This document shows, one piece after another, positions 11,058 through 24,139 of a stretch of DNA of 64,000 bases. Within the stretch, counting starts at the first letter, position 1. The number at the start of each line of letters is the position of its first letter. A model generated the notes under the pieces. It had not been told where the DNA came from. It did no database searches and worked only from the letters and a program-made list of their open reading frames with translations. The DNA comes from Allomyces macrogynus ATCC 38327. Lineage: Eukaryota > Blastocladiomycota > Blastocladiomycetes > Blastocladiales > Blastocladiaceae. The position numbers and the translations under genes are program-made. The stretch is from positions 1,748,960 to 1,812,959 of the forward strand of contig GG745330.1 of assembly GCA_000151295.1 (NCBI GenBank), in the 5' to 3' direction.

Positions 11058-13207
11058 TTAGAAACCGCGTAAAGGTGAGTACTTCATCGGTCCAATGTTC
11101 GGGTGTGGCTAGACGGATGCAGTATGAGCTGGGCAATCGAGGTCGGTTGGACGGGGAGCGGCGGGGAAAGCATGAACGTACCACGGCTGAGAACTGCTCG
11201 TACTTGAGCTTCAAGTCGGGCGTGATGACAATGTACGCGCCGAGGTTGCCCACCGCGTCGCAGTAGTTTGGTGCCGAGAAAATGGTCACGCCTAAGTTCA
11301 AAGTAAGTGCGAGCGCGTGGTGTGAGCGACTGAGAACCACCGATGCAAAACGAGAAAAAAGCGAGTCAAACGCAACGTACACTTGCCACCATGCGCGACC
11401 TCGTACCCGGCCTCCTTGACCTCGTGCGACCGAATCACCAAGTCGAGCCCGTTGCGCGACAAGAAATCCTCGGTGATATCCGGGCCAAACTGGAACCCGG
11501 TCCCGCGCTTGGACCGTCCGCGGCCCATGAACGGCTGTGGGTCGGCCCACAGCAAGTCGGTCATCAAGTCGTTCCCCGCCGGCTGCTTGAACCGGTCAAT
11601 CTGCCGAATCATGTCGAGCGTCACGTTATCCTGCGACGGCAGGCCGCCGTGAACGACAAAGATCTTGTCGTTGATGACATTGGCAATCGGAATCGCGTTG
11701 AACAGCTCGGTAAAGGCATTGAACGCCGCGACATTGAACTTGGCCCGGCATTCGCCCTCAAAGCCGTACATCTTGTTCATATCGATCGTCTCGTGGTTGC
11801 CGCGCGTCAGGTGGAACTGGTCTGGGTGCACGAGCTTCCAGGCGAGCAGTGTGAAGATGACCTCGATTGAGAAGCTGCCGCGCTGTGGGAACAAACGGGG
11901 AACCAGGTGTGAGCGATGATGCTGCGGAACAAATTGCTCGTCGATCGCGATAAACAAACGCACATCGACAAAGTCGCCGTTGAACAGGTACGCGTTGGTC
12001 GGGCTCGGGAGACCGTTGAGTTCGAAAATGTGGCATAGGTCGTAGTACTGGCCGTGCGTGTCGCCGCACACAGTCAATCGGCCGTTTTCGGGCACCGAGA
12101 CGTTGACGAGCGACTTGTAGGACCTGAAGAGGTCGGTCGTCGCTTTGAGAATCTAGCGTTTCCGTCAGAGTCAGCAATCGTCGTCAATCATGACATGCAA
12201 CACTATCCGCCGTACCTTGTAGGCATACTTGCGATGAAGCTTCTTCTCCTTCTTGAAGTGGTCCATGAGCTTGATCACAAAGTCGCGGTCGATGCCCGAG
12301 CCGGCCATGTGCGGGCCGTCGTATGAGGGCTCGACGACTGTGTCGCGTCAGCCAAATCAAACCACGAAATTTCCGTCAATGAGAACAGCGTACCAATCGC
12401 ATCAATGTCGCCGAGTGCATCGAACGGGCTCTTGGTGACCTCGTCGCTGGCGATGGCCTTTTCAAACTCGATACGGCGCACAATCTTGCTGCACTCGTCG
12501 AGCTTTTGCGTCGCGTCCGGGTCCCGAGGGTTGAGCTTGACAACGGTTTTGAGATCGCGCTGCGCTTCCTTGAACTTCAACATGGACTGATGGAGGAGCG
12601 GCGCGCACGTCAGAACATATGAGCGCGCATCCGGGGGGCACGCATGTCCGGAGATTGGTACCATGTTGGCCGTTGCACGGCGGTAGTAGGCCTGGAAAGC
12701 ACGCTCGTGTTAGTCGGGGTTTGAGACTAAAACCCCTCAATCTTCGAAGCGGCGCGTACCTTGGCAAACGTCGGGTTGAGCTCAATCGCCTTGTCGGCAT
12801 CGCTACGTTCGCGCGCAGATCAGTCTCCGCAGCTGTTTTCGGGACGGAGCAAAGAGCCCATTGATGTGCGTACCTCAACGCGAGCCCAAACGACTCGGTG
12901 CGAATGTAGGCGAGCGCGCGGTTCGTGTAGAATGCCGGCACGGTCGGGTCGGCCTCGATGGCCTCCGTGTACTGCTTGATGGCGGCCTCATAGTGCTTGT
13001 CTGTTTGGTTGGTGGCACAGGCACAGGGAGACAAATGAGCGCGGGACCGAATTCGTGGTGGTTTCGGCTTGTTCGACTTGGAAGATCATCACACGCGATG
13101 CACGCGGCGGCTCACTTACCGGCAAACAGCTTGTTGGCTTCGTTCTTGAGCGCCTCGGCGCGGATCTGGCTCTCGCTCTGCGCGCCGTTGGCGGCGTTGG
13201 TGGCCAT
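11058..13207 (-). CDS. PPP5: Serine/threonine protein phosphatase 5 (TPR-PP5)
   Basis: Ten reverse-strand exons: 13120-13207, 12874-13000, 12760-12802, 12662-12691, 12394-12586, 12216-12337, 11964-12152, 11381-11882, 11182-11291 and 11058-11108. They give 484 residues (human 499). Three TPR repeats fill about residues 10-130 (HYEAAIKQYTEAIEADP, AIELNPTFAKAYYRRA). The catalytic domain has the metal-site motifs GDTHGQYYDL, NGDFVDRGSFS and RGNHE, then SDPQP-type ADPQPFMGRG and SAPNYCD. It ends PHPNIGPMKYSPLRGF, matching the PP5 autoinhibitory tail. PP5 is kept inactive by the TPRs until Hsp90 or lipids bind them. Exon 4 is only 30 bases. Confidence 0.95.
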
Positions 13208-13708
13208 GATCGGTGGTGTCGTGTGGTTGATGATGGATTCGAGCGCGAAAGTGGTGCTGGTCGGGGCTGATCGCGGCAGCGTGATGAAAATTGCAGGCAG
13301 TGCGAGCGCGTGCTGGTCAAGTCGCCGTCGTCGCTGTTGATCGGCCACCTCGCCAGTCTCTTCGTGGTCGCCCGTGGTGACTTGGAGCGTGGCTCGCCGG
13401 GCTGCTCTTGACCGGCTGCGACGGAGCGGCAGCGACCGCCGAGCAGCAGCGGCGCGGTCACGGTCGAGTGGTCTCTTTGGCAGGTGTCCAAGCCACTGGC
13501 TCATCGGTGCAGTGCCGTCCCCCGCTTGCAGCGCTTTCATCTTCGCCGGCGCACTGACGACCACGTCTCCACCGCCACCGATCGTGCACGTTGCGCGTGC
13601 CGCACTTTGTCTTTTCGCGACGCGGTATAAATACCACAGCGCCCCCGTCCCCACCAGCCCTCTACGCGCGCTCTCGAGTCCCGACCAGCACCAAATTCCA
13701 CCAACAGC
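13208..13708. promoter_or_regulatory. Divergent intergenic region PP5 / PGM3
   Basis: 500 bases between divergent starts. A perfect TATAAATA is at 13626-13633, 76 bases before the mutase ATG; nothing similar was seen for the PP5 side. Confidence 0.6.
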
Positions 13709-15595
13709 ATGTCCAACGTCCGCCAGGCCATCCTCGACGCGTCGGCCGCACACCCAGCACCCGCCGGCGTGCACTACACCTACGGCACCGCCGGGTTCCG
13801 CATGAAGTAGATACCAACCTCAATCATGCCGATCGGACGCGATCCGCACGCACGCGCGCATGTGCTGACCCAGCATCTCGTTCCCGTTCTCGTAGCGCCG
13901 ACCTGCTCGACCCGGTCATGTACCGTGTGGGTCTGCTCGCGACGTTGCGGTCCAAGGCGCTCGGCGGCAAGGTCATTGGCGTCATGGTCACGGCCTCGCA
14001 TAACCCCGTGCGCGACAACGGCGTCAAGCTCGTCGACCCGATGGGCGAGATGCTCAAGCAGTCGTGGGAGGGTTACGCGACGCAGCTCGCCAACGCGCAG
14101 ACGCACGAGGAAGTCGCCGACCTCTACTTCGGCATCGCCGAGGAGTGCGAGATTGACCTCGACCAGTCGGCCTCTGTTGTGGTTGGTCGTGATACGCGGT
14201 GCGTGCTGCTGCTCATCAACATCGATCTGGGACCTTTTCGGCAGAATATCTGATTTTGCGTGCTTCTGCAATCTAGCCCCTCGGGTGAAGCCCTTGTCGC
14301 GTCGCTCGTCGACGGCCTGACCGCGTCGGGCGCGACCGTGACGGACCTTGGCCTCAAGACGACCCCGCAGCTTCATTTCGTGACGCGGTGCTTGAACGAT
14401 CCGTCGTACGGCACGCCCACCGAGGAGGGCTACTACCAGAAAATTTCGGACGCCTACAAAACGTTGGTCGTACGTAATCGTCCTTATCTCGTTGTTTTCC
14501 CAGCGCGCGAACAGCGTCGTGATCGATCTAGGAATGCGATTTGGAGATTTGATCATGCGTTTCGCGCCACTCTAGGCTGGCCTCGAGCCGCTCAAGATCA
14601 CCGTCGACTGTGCGCACGGTGTCGGTGCCCCCAAGCTGCGCGACCTGACGACCTACCTCGGCGACGCGCTCGACGTGACCGTGGTCAATGGCGACATTGA
14701 GCACGGTATTCTCAACTACCACGTCGGCGCCGACTTTGTCAAGGTTAACGTCAAGCAGCCCGAGGGCTTTGACCTGGCGCCCAACGGCATCTACTGCTCG
14801 TTTGACGGCGACGCCGACCGCATTGTCTTCTACTACGCCGACGAGGCTGGCGCGTTCCACCTGCTCGACGGCGACCGCATCACGGCGCTCGTCGGCGCCT
14901 TTATCATCGAGACGGTGCGCGCGGCCGGGCTCGACCTGCAGGTCGGTGTCGTGCAGACCGCCTACGCCAACGGCAACTCGACGCACTACCTGCGCGACTC
15001 GCTGCAGGTGCCCGTCGCGTTCACGCAGACGGGCGTCAAGCACCTGCACCACAAGGCCGAAGAGTACGATATTGGCGTCTACTTTGAGGCCAACGGGCAC
15101 GGCACCGTCATCTTCTCGTCAGCCGCGCGCTCCACGATCCGCAACGCGACCGACGGCGACGCCAAGGCGCTGCACATTCTGCGGTCGCTGATCGACGTGA
15201 TCAACGAGACGGTCGGCGACGCGATCTCCGACATGCTGGTCGTCCTCGGAGTCCTCGCGCACCGCCAGTGGGCGCTCGCCGACTGGGACGCGCTCTACAA
15301 GGACCTGCCGTCGCGGCTCGTCAAGGTGGTTGTGGGTAACCGCCACGCGTTCAAGACGATCAACGCCGACACGCAGCTCGAGGAGCCTGCCGACCTGCAG
15401 GCCCGGATTGATGCTGAGGTCGCCAAAGTGTCGCGCGGTCGCTCGTTTGTGCGCCCGTCGGGGACCGAGGACGTCGTGCGCGTCTACGCCGAGGCCGAGA
15501 CGCGCGAGGAGTGCGACACGCTCGCCTACACGGTTGCCGGGCTCGTGTTCGACCTGGCCGGTGGTGTTGGCGAGCGCCCGGCGGAGTTCCTGTAA
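13709..15595 (+). CDS. PGM3: Phosphoacetylglucosamine mutase
   Basis: Exons 13709-13806, 13896-14198, 14277-14469 and 14576-15595 give 537 residues (human AGM1 542). Seen: YGTAGFRMNADLLD, catalytic phosphoserine Ser67 in TASHNP, VVGRDTRPSGE, metal loop FDGDADR, and the C-terminal phosphate-binding FVRPSGTEDVVRVYAEA. TASHNP with the N-terminal GTAGFR is the AGM1 type rather than the glucose/mannose mutase type. It converts GlcNAc-6-P to GlcNAc-1-P for UDP-GlcNAc, the precursor of chitin, glycoprotein glycans and GPI anchors. Intron 1 restores Asn33 across the junction. Confidence 0.95.
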
Positions 15596-16451
15596 GGCCT
15601 GTGGTTGTGGCGGTAATTGCCCACCCACTCTTGTACATTGCGCAAATGCTCTCCGTGGGTAGGTTCGCTGGATTGACAATACCATGGTTGCTTGAACATG
15701 TGCCCTGCTCTCCGAACACAAAGCCAAGACCCATCCGCTCGGTTTGAGACTTTTGAGTAGTCTAAAGCACAGGCGTAGCTGTCGATGGTTTCACGCTCTT
15801 GGCCTTGGTTGACGCTCCCGTGCATCGCGGTCGTTCAGGCCGTGGTCGGTGCCGCCGACTAGGACCGGTGCGCGCGCATTCTTGACCTCGGGCTCGCCGC
15901 ACTCCCTGCCTTTCATTTGCCGGTGTTCCAGCGCGACCAGGAGGCACTGTGGCGCGTGCTCCTGACCATGGAAAGCACGCACTGGCTCGAGCACGTCGCA
16001 CGATACGTGGCTGAACGGGTCCCAGCGCACCAGCATTGTTGTGCAACTCGCATCACTGTCTCTCAAAATTCGCGGAGCTTATGTTGCACTGGCGACTCCA
16101 GACAAACTTGCATGCGGACGAAACGCGCAGAATTGCAGGGCGTTGATTGGCCGCGCCAGCCAGCCGCAACGGAGCCGCAACCAGCAACGGCCAGCAGCGA
16201 AGTTCATTCAGAGGGCAAGGAACTATCATTATATGTGAAAAACCAAAGGGAAGCTGGCAAAAAAGGGCCCAAAACAGCGACACGACCCGAACAAGAACAC
16301 GGCACAACGTCATGGCCCATCGGAACCCAAGACGCGCACCTCAAGCAACCAAAACTAAGCGCGAGGAACAATTAAATACGATCAAACCCGAAAGAGCACA
16401 CCGGCCCCCGTCCCCCTCGACCCCCCCATCACACACGACGAGCCGAGTCAT
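15596..16451. other. Intergenic, no gene recognised
   Basis: About 850 bases between the mutase stop and the fibrillarin stop (convergent genes). The part near 16200-16400 is A-rich on the plus strand. No supported gene. Confidence 0.4.
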
Positions 16452-17752
16452 CTACTTCTTGCTCTTGGGCGGCGGGCGGTAGACGCCAACGACGAGCGCA
16501 TGGTCGCGCTCGTACGGCTCGAGCGTGAGCTGTTCCTGCGGCTTGATCTTCTCCTCCTGGAGCTTCTTGACCTCGCGCGCAAAGACGGTGGCAGCGTCGA
16601 TCGTCGAGTCAATGCAGTTGGCCTTGATCGAAATGACAATGTGGCCGCCGTTCTTGAGGAAGTGGTGCGCGTTTAGGGCAATGATACGCGCCTGGTCGGG
16701 CTGCGCGACATCGGCAAAGACGACATCGACCATCGACACGAGCATGCGGTACTTGTGCGGGTGACGCGCGTCCTCAATGATCGGAATGATGTTGGTGCGC
16801 TTCTTCGCCGCGTTGATCAGCTCGCGACCCATGCGGTGCGAGAATTCGACGGCGTAGACGAGACCGTTCTCGCCGACAATATCTGTAGAACGGGAGCAGA
16901 CGAGGTGAGGCGGATGGTTTTGGTGACGTAGACAGCAGCGGCACTGCCGAGAAAAGACGTACCAGCGACGTGCGACACGGTGGTACCGGCCGAGGCGCCG
17001 AGGTAGAGGACCTTCTTGCCGGGGGCAATGTGGATCTTGTCGACACCGCCGAGGATACCAGCGGCCAACTTAGACCGGAACGGGTTCCACACGCGGTACT
17101 CGGTCTTGGTGCCGTCCGGGCCATCGACCGAAATACGCTTCTCGCCGTAGACGGCGTCGCCGGGCACGAGCGACTTGGTCACGAGCAAGTCCTCCTTGCC
17201 GCGCGCGACAAAGACACCCTCGTGACGGTGCGGCTCAATGACGACCTTGGCACCACCCGCGGCACCCCCCCTGGCACCACCACGACCGCCACGACCGCCA
17301 CGAGCACCGCCGCGAGGAGCACCACGACCGCCACCACGGCCGCCGGGACCGCCGCGCTTGGCAACACCGCCGCCGCGAGCGCCGAAGCCGCCGCGACCGC
17401 CGCCAAAACCGCCACGGCCGCCACCACGGCCGCCCGAGAAGCCACCACGGTCACCACCGCCGAAACCGCCTAGAATGATGGGAGAGAGGAGCTCAGGTAA
17501 GGGGACGGTCGAGATGGGGATGGCGAGCAAGGGAGCAAGAAAGGTACGAACCACGACCACCGCCGCGACCACCGCGCGGGGCACCGCCACCTGTTCAGGG
17601 CGAGACAAAGGGAAGGGTCAGTTGAACCGTTGCTGCGCTGCTGCCGTTGAGAGAGTCGGCGATGGGCGAGCATGCGAGATTGGCGAGAATGGCATACCGC
17701 GACCACCACCGCGGCCACCGCCGCCAAAGCCGCCACGACCGCCGCGCATCAT
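16452..17752 (-). CDS. NOP1: Fibrillarin, box C/D snoRNP 2'-O-methyltransferase
   Basis: Exons 17698-17752, 17552-17590, 16963-17469 and 16452-16882 (reverse strand) give 343 residues. A Gly/Arg-rich domain with RGG and FGGG repeats fills about residues 1-110 and is spread over three exons, two of them tiny. The catalytic domain follows: [21 protein letters not shown] site [27 protein letters not shown] and ISIKANCID, supplying the family's acidic and lysine catalytic residues. It methylates pre-rRNA in the nucleolus. MMRGG is the first start; the usual M-x-P opening is missing, so the first exon is slightly less sure. Confidence 0.94.
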
Positions 17753-18213
17753 GTTTGCTGCAGGTGAAAAGTTGAAGAGGGTCGAGGGCGAGCCTGGAGT
17801 CGAGCCGGCTTGCTGGAGCGACGCTGTCGAAAGCAGAAAGATTCCAAACCGGCGAGCGGAGCAGCGATCAGACGAGCGCCGGGGCGCGGCAACCATCTTT
17901 GTTGACAGCAACCAGGCGCGTGACCGCCGTGTGGCTGAGGCTGGGCACCTGCTCAACAGACGTGGCAGGCGCGTCAGCTGACACCATGCGCTCAGTCGAA
18001 CCCGTGGCCCACCGCACCAGGACGCTTGCTGGCTGCTTTCCTTTGGTTATCCAGCCAGCGTCCAATGCGCTGCCTGCCTTGTCGCTCGGTTCGATTCTTG
18101 ATCAAGCCGGCCCAACTAAAAGAACGAGTGTTCCCACTGAGCCGTCGTCGTCGTCCTCATTCTCCCCCCTGCCGCACCGCACCGACACGCGACTACCTGC
18201 AACGCGCTCCGGC
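17753..18213. promoter_or_regulatory. Divergent intergenic region fibrillarin / Ash2
   Basis: About 460 bases between divergent starts; both promoters are expected here. No TATA box seen. Confidence 0.45.
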
Positions 18214-21200
18214 ATGGCCAAGCTTAAGAACGCTGCCCGCTCCGCCGGGCCCAGCGCCGGCGGTATGCCCCTGGGCCCCTCGTCAACCTCGCATGCCGTT
18301 GCCCATTGCTGACCTGCTGCGCGTACCGCGTCTCCGATCCTCTAGGCGGCGTGACCAGTTCGTCGCACGCCGGCAGCAGCACGGCCACGACCACGGCGCG
18401 CAGCAGCGCCGCGACCACTGCCGCATCGACGCCGCACGCCAAATCCCTGGCACTGCCTGCCTTCGCGGCCGCGGCCAATGCCAAGCTCTCAAAGTCAACG
18501 ACACCGACCATCACTGTGCCCGATTGCTTCCGCAAGGCCAAGTTTCCGACGTACGACCCGACCACGCTCACCTGGAACGAGCTGCGCACACTCAACGAAG
18601 AGGGCCACTACTGCTACTGCGGCCAGGACCGGTACCTCGACGTGTTCATGCTGCAGTGTCGCCAGTGCAAGAATTGGTTCCACGAGGGCTGCGTCTCGGT
18701 CAAGCTCGGCGTCACGATCCCGTTCTACACCAACTACGAGTTTTCCTGCTCGGCGTGCTCACAGACGGGTCGCGAAGCGTTCCAGCGCTCGGCGTGCGCG
18801 TGGAAGGACGTGACGACCACGGCACTGGCCAACTTGATGATGCTCGAAATTCGCAAGGCGCACGTCGACATGTCGGCCCGCGCGCTCGTACGCGAGGCCA
18901 TTGAGCCCTACTACTTTGTGCGTGACGAAGTGCTCGAATTTCTCGACGCAAATTGGATCGCCTTGTGGGGGCACAACAAGGCAAAGGTCGACCATGTCTG
19001 GAAGGGCACACTGTCCACGTTCGTGTTCTTTTTCTTGCATTTCGAGCGCTGCTTGAGCACTGACGTGCGGTGGAGGCAACCCACGGGCGCACGCTCTGTC
19101 GATTCCGAGACCGTTGCTGACCTCGCTATTGATGGCTTGACAGAACGCTCTACCAGTATCGCGAGGTCTTTGTCACCAACAGCGACACGCGCTTCACCAA
19201 TTCGCCTTTCACCCTGTTCGACCAGAACTTGTTCAACGTGCGCCCGGGCTTCCTCGATCTCTTCTCCAAGACGGGTTATAACGGCCGCATGAGCTCGCGG
19301 CTCGTCTCCGCGACCATTGCCAACTCGCCGAGTGCCGGCACGTCGACGCTGGCGCCGCCCGGCGCATCCTCGACCAGCGCGAGTAGCCTCGGCCGCGAAC
19401 TGATCGCTGCTGCCGCCGCAACCAACCTTCTCCCGGCACGCCCAATGCAGCCACCTGGTGTCGACAGTCTCGGCGGCGACGGTACCGTCACGGGCCCGTC
19501 GTCGTCGACCGTCTTTCTCGGCACCATTTCCTACTCGCTGCTCAAGAACCGGTACGCCGCGCAGCGGCGCGAGCGTGGCGCCAACTTGCCGAGCGCCGTG
19601 ATCGTGCACGGGTCCGACACGCCCTTCAACCGCGACGGGTACCAGTACCGGCTCGCTGAGTGGAACCCACACTTCAAGTACACCGTCTACCGCGAAAACA
19701 ACGTGCTCCCGTGGCGCGGGCCGGGCGTGCACATGTCCCGCGAAGACCGCAGCCCGGCCGTGACCGTCTCGCGCGACGGGCGCACGTGCACGGCCGCCGC
19801 CGGGTTCCGCACGGCGCGCGCCACGTGCGGCGTGCAGTCGGGCGCGTGGTACTTTGAAGTGTTTGTGGACAAGGCCGCGGGTCGTGGGGCCACGTCGCCC
19901 AACGAGGTACCGCATGTGCGCATTGGCGTGGCCAAGCGCGAGGCCACGCTCATGGGGCCTGTCGGGTACGACGATTTGGCGTTTGCCTACCGCGACGTGA
20001 CGGGCGAGAAGGTGTCGAATTCGCGGCCCACGCCGTACGGCGAGGCGTACGGCCCGGGCGACGTGATTGGCGTGCTCGTCGTGTTGCCGTCGTGGCGCGC
20101 CGTCAAGCGCGGAGCTGCTGCTGCGGGACCAGGGGCCGCCGCCATGCCCACGACGCCGACGACCGCAGCGGGCCCATCATTCGTCGTGCCACCGCTGGCT
20201 AACGGAGCCTCGTCGTCGTCGGCGCCAACCGCGCCAACCGCGACCGCCCTCCCACCACCGCGCAGCCGGCTCGCGAACCCGCGCGTACGCACGGCGATCC
20301 GGTACAAGACGTCGGTCTACTTTGAGTCCAAGGACTACCTGCCGCCTAAGAACCACCCGCCACCGGCGGTCCCGCTCGACCTGTTCCCAAAGTACCCGAC
20401 CGTGCCCGGGTCCAAGATTGTCTTCTACAAGAACGGCGTCTGCCAAGGCACCGCGTTTGAGAACCTGCCAGCGCCGATTCCGGAAGTATGCTCGCAGATT
20501 GATGCCACGGTCGCCACCATGGACGATGGCACGCTCGGGTACTACCCGGCCGTCTCGTGCTTCAAGGGCGGCCAGGTCACGATGAATTTCGGGCCGCACT
20601 TCATGTACCCGCTGCCCGACGACTGTGACCCGATTCGCGACGTGCCGCAGGTGCTGACCAAAGTGCCCGTCGGTGAGCAGCGGCCAACGGACCCGCCAAG
20701 GTCAAATGTGACCCGGACCGCTGCTGCTCCGGCTCCGGCAGCACCGGCGGCTCCGGCACCCGCTCCGGTCCCGGTCCCACCCACCAATGGCCACACTGAA
20801 GACGTGACCATGACCGAGTCAAACCACCCGTTCGCGCCCGCGCCGCCGCCCGCACCTGCGACGACCACACTCAACGGCATCACCTCCGCCTCCGCCGAAA
20901 AGGCCTGGCGGCCATTCACCGCGGCCGCCGTCGACCACGACATTGAGTCGTGCCTGTGGGACCTTGTCGACGACGTTGAGTACTGGCACGCGCTCGAGAA
21001 CCATGGCGACCCGGCGTCGCTGAAAGTGCCGCCGATCGCCATGGACCGCGACCACGTGCCCAAGTCGAACCGCGCTCTCGCAGGGCAGCTCGTGTTCCCG
21101 ACCAAGGGCGAAACATACGAGGAGCATCTTGCGCACGAGGAACGCGCCAAGCTCGGCGCCCCGTCGATCAAGGACCTGTTGATGCCCAAGGAGTCACCGG

Positions 21201-21250
21201 CGCGCCGCGTGCGCGTCAAGTGGGCATTGACGGAGGGCGAGGTGGATTGA
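18214..21250 (+). CDS. ASH2: Ash2-like COMPASS subunit with PHD-type finger and SPRY domain
   Basis: Exons 18214-18262, 18346-19012 and 19144-21250 give about 940 residues. A Cys/His finger lies at about 106-154 (CYCGQDRY, CRQCKNWFHEGC, FSCSAC). Next comes a winged-helix-like part (EVLEFLDANWIALWG) and a Ser/Ala/Pro-rich linker. A SPRY domain (about 403-740) starts at IVHGSDTPFNRDGYQYRLAEWNP and ends with KGGQVTMNFGPHFMYP. It is interrupted by a Pro/Ala-rich insert near residues 545-600. Ash2 stimulates Set1/MLL H3K4 methylation with Rbbp5. The second intron uses a weak GTCCAC donor and was placed by frame and homology, so it is the uncertain junction. Confidence 0.9.
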
Positions 21251-21273
21251 GTTGATGCGTAAAGAGAGTATAA

Positions 21274-21290
21274 GGGGGGGGGGGGGGGGG
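21274..21290 (+). repeat. Poly-G tract (17 G)
   Basis: A pure run of 17 G in the 3' flank of the Ash2 gene. Similar runs occur at 41816-41830 and 63458-63472. Confidence 0.9.
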
Positions 21291-21461
21291 TGGGCCGATG
21301 TATCTATTTTTTTTGATTCGAACAACTGTGGGAGTTCCTCCCTCGCTGGCTTCATCTTGTGACAACGCAACAACGGACATCAACGGACATCAACTTGCAT
21401 CAACAGCCAGCATCACCCGTCAACGGCGTTGGGAAATCACGGTTGCATTTGAATGAAAAAT

Positions 21462-23317
21462 TTACACATCGCTGTCCTTGTAATTCAGCATCGGGTCGTC
21501 GGTGCGCTTGCGCAGCATGCGGTACGCCTCGAGCCCTTCCTCGGACAGATCTTCTCCGGGCGGACCTGGTAATGCGCCCATACCCTTTTGCCGCTTGCGC
21601 TCGCGTTCCAGGGCCTCGTCCAGCTTGGACTTGGACAGCTCCACGTCGCCCTCGCCAAGCACGTGCTTGCGTTTCCGGACCAGATCCTCGGTCGCGGTTG
21701 AGCTCTTCCCCTTCTTCTTGCTCGAGGATGACGAAGCCTCGGCCTCGAGCCGCTCGCGGTGCTGGTCGACGAGCGACTTGGGCGCCTTGCCGTCGCCCTC
21801 GGCGAGCGCGAGCATCATGCGGCTGGATGCAGCGGCGGCCTCCTTGCCAGCCTCGCCCGTGCAGTACGAGTTGTAGCTGGTGTTGTGGCAGCAAGCGTAT
21901 CCCCACTGGCCGTCGGTCCAGTAACTGCCCCAGACGCTCGTGTGGTTTTGCGGGAACACGTCCTCGGCGTACTTGGACCGCGCCGGTGCGCGCTCAACTC
22001 CCTTGATGACGCGGCCCGTGCGCGAGTACTCAACATACTCCTCGGTCTGCTGCAGCAATTCGGGCGGCGGCTTGGCGAGATGCTCGGCGCCACCGTACCG
22101 TTCGAGAATCGACGCCTTCTGCTTATCGTGCACCTGGTCCTTCTTTTTCAGGTACTCGCGGTACAAGAACTCGGCCTGCGATGGGTTCGCCTGGAGGTGC
22201 ACGTCGGCGCCGCGCTCGCCGGCCTGCCAGGCAAAGACCATCGTGTCGGTCATACTGCGCGCCTCGCCCGTGTACCGCACGAAATTGTCGCCGGCGAAAT
22301 CCACGTCGGCCGGGTCCTTGCCCTTGTAGGGGTTGTCGCGCATCGAGCGTGTTTTCGGATCGTAGTGCGCCGAGTTGAGGTCGAGGTTGCGCAGGTACTT
22401 GGCCGTGTCCTCGCGAATACGCAATGTTTGCCGCACCGCGCCCGAAGGCTCTTCCTTGTCGGCGTACTTGTACTCGTCGTCGTCTTCGTCAGACGACGTG
22501 TCAACTTCATCCAGCGTCTCCTTGGCTTCCGGCTCCATGGCTCTATTTGTGGTCGAGGCTAATTAGTGTCCGATAGTTCATCACGCAAAGCGTGTCTTGA
22601 ATGCAAGCGCACGCAAAAATGAACGTACTTTTGCTTGAGCTCCTCGTCGACCTTCTTCGCACGAATCTTCTTGCGCTGTTCCTCGAAGAGTTCCCACTCC
22701 TGCATTTTCTGCACGTGCAGTTCCGGGTCGTACCCGTTCCACCGGTCGCGCTTGGCCTCAAACGTCAAGTCGACGTCCTGCACGACCTCGTCGGCCTGAA
22801 TGTCGTCGCCCGTCCACTTGGCGCCCTTTTTCCGCGGCCGCTCGAGACAGTCCTTTTGCTTGTGCGTCATGGCGCCGCAGTTGGCGCACGCGCCCTTGCG
22901 GTACTTGGTCGCGGCGGGACCCTAGATAGATGCAAATGAGGGGTCAGCACACCGTGTCGTGGTCGTGGTCGGCAAATGGAGAACGGGAGGATTCGTACCG
23001 CTCGCACGCCGCGCGCGTACCACTGATCCTTGCTGACGCCCTGGCCTTGACCGGGCATGCGCTGATGCTTGAGCGTGGGGGCGCCCGTGTCGAGGTACCC
23101 TAGACGAACGCATCACGCCGTCAGCGCTCCGTCCCACGCGATCATCGTGGCCATGGGTTATGAACGTACATGGCGCCTTGACAATGTACTGCGGAATGTG
23201 GGGGTTGATTTCGTTGCCCTCCTCGTCGAGCTCGGGCGGCGCCGTGCCGGCCTTGCGCGCCGCGTCGAGGTCCTTTTGCTTCTGGTACTCCTCCTTGGAG
23301 AGCTTGCCGGAACTCAT
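21462..23317 (-). CDS. SLU7: Pre-mRNA splicing factor Slu7
   Basis: Exons 23170-23317, 22999-23099, 22629-22921 and 21462-22542 (reverse strand) give 540 residues (human 586). It has a CCHC zinc knuckle Cys95-x2-Cys98-x4-His103-x4-Cys108 in [14 protein letters not shown]. It is preceded by KAPWYLDTG and LKHQR, and followed by [44 protein letters not shown] and YEEY-like [12 protein letters not shown]. Slu7 acts in the second step of splicing with Prp18, helping 3' splice-site choice. A Lys/Ser-rich stretch near residue 460 looks like a nuclear localisation signal. Confidence 0.95.
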
Positions 23318-24139
23318 GGTGGAGAATGGTGGGACGGGCGGTGCAGGTTCGATTGCGGCGAGTTAATTGCAGCGGCGTGGATTCTGGTAACGTTTGTCCA
23401 GCTCGTCGACGACGTCTATGAAGAAGACGCGGCAGCAAGGAAACAGGACAAGTGCGGGCAGCTAAAGCGCGAACCAGCATGGCGACCAAGATGTCAATCG
23501 CGGCACGGATCCACGTCACGGCTTGCCTCCATGAGCATCGCGTCTTTGCTCGTCTTTGCTCGTCGTCACAAGCCGTTTGGTAGCAGCAGGACCAACCATC
23601 CTGACCGTTTGACCACGAATGGACCAGAACTCGCTGCAAGCAAGACCATGACGAGGTCGTTCAACTAGGTTCTGCAAGATCTTCACGCGCTGGGCGACTC
23701 GCCCGCCGCCAAGCTGCAGCGCGCCCATCAAGTCTGTGGTTGGCGCACAGAGGCTATGAAATGGTCGCTGGAGCACAACGGTCGGGTCGTGACGCTCTCG
23801 GTCGTGTATCGCTGATGAATCGCTCATCTGTTCCAGTGCGCTCAGATATCCCACTCAATGATATCAAGGGGTTCCTTCGCGATTACCTGTTATCCGAGCT
23901 CAATCGTTCGTAGCGTCGAGCCCCTTAACATTTCTCATGCCGCTCTTGTGAGTTCGCGATACTGTTTATTCTGACCACAGCGGCGTACGTACTCCGTTTG
24001 TAATTGCAGGGTATTTGGGCGATTGCTTGCACGTCGCTGATCAAGGATCGACAAGGGCCCAATCCGAGGCTAACGGCTCCGTACGATCAGTATCAATCCG
24101 TCTCCGACAACTCAACCGTGTCGTGTACGCTAATTCGCG
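23318..24139. other. Intergenic, possible 5' remains of the APC2 pseudogene
   Basis: About 820 bases. A plus-strand stretch near 23660-23815 (LQDLHALGDSP and onward) could be an eroded 5' exon of the pseudogene downstream, but I cannot confirm it. Confidence 0.3.

Noticed and set aside
14528..15100. Long reverse-strand frame inside the PGM3 gene
   Set aside because: Shadow of a strongly GC3-biased coding exon with intact mutase motifs on the plus strand.
17180..17760. GC-rich triplet repeats considered as a non-coding repeat element
   Set aside because: They encode the Gly/Arg-rich domain of fibrillarin across three exons in one consistent frame after splicing.
18060..18110. Stretch with a GGTTCGATTC-like box considered as a tRNA B-box
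   Set aside because: No matching A-box or cloverleaf pairing could be drawn around it. No convincing tRNA or rRNA gene was seen anywhere in the window.
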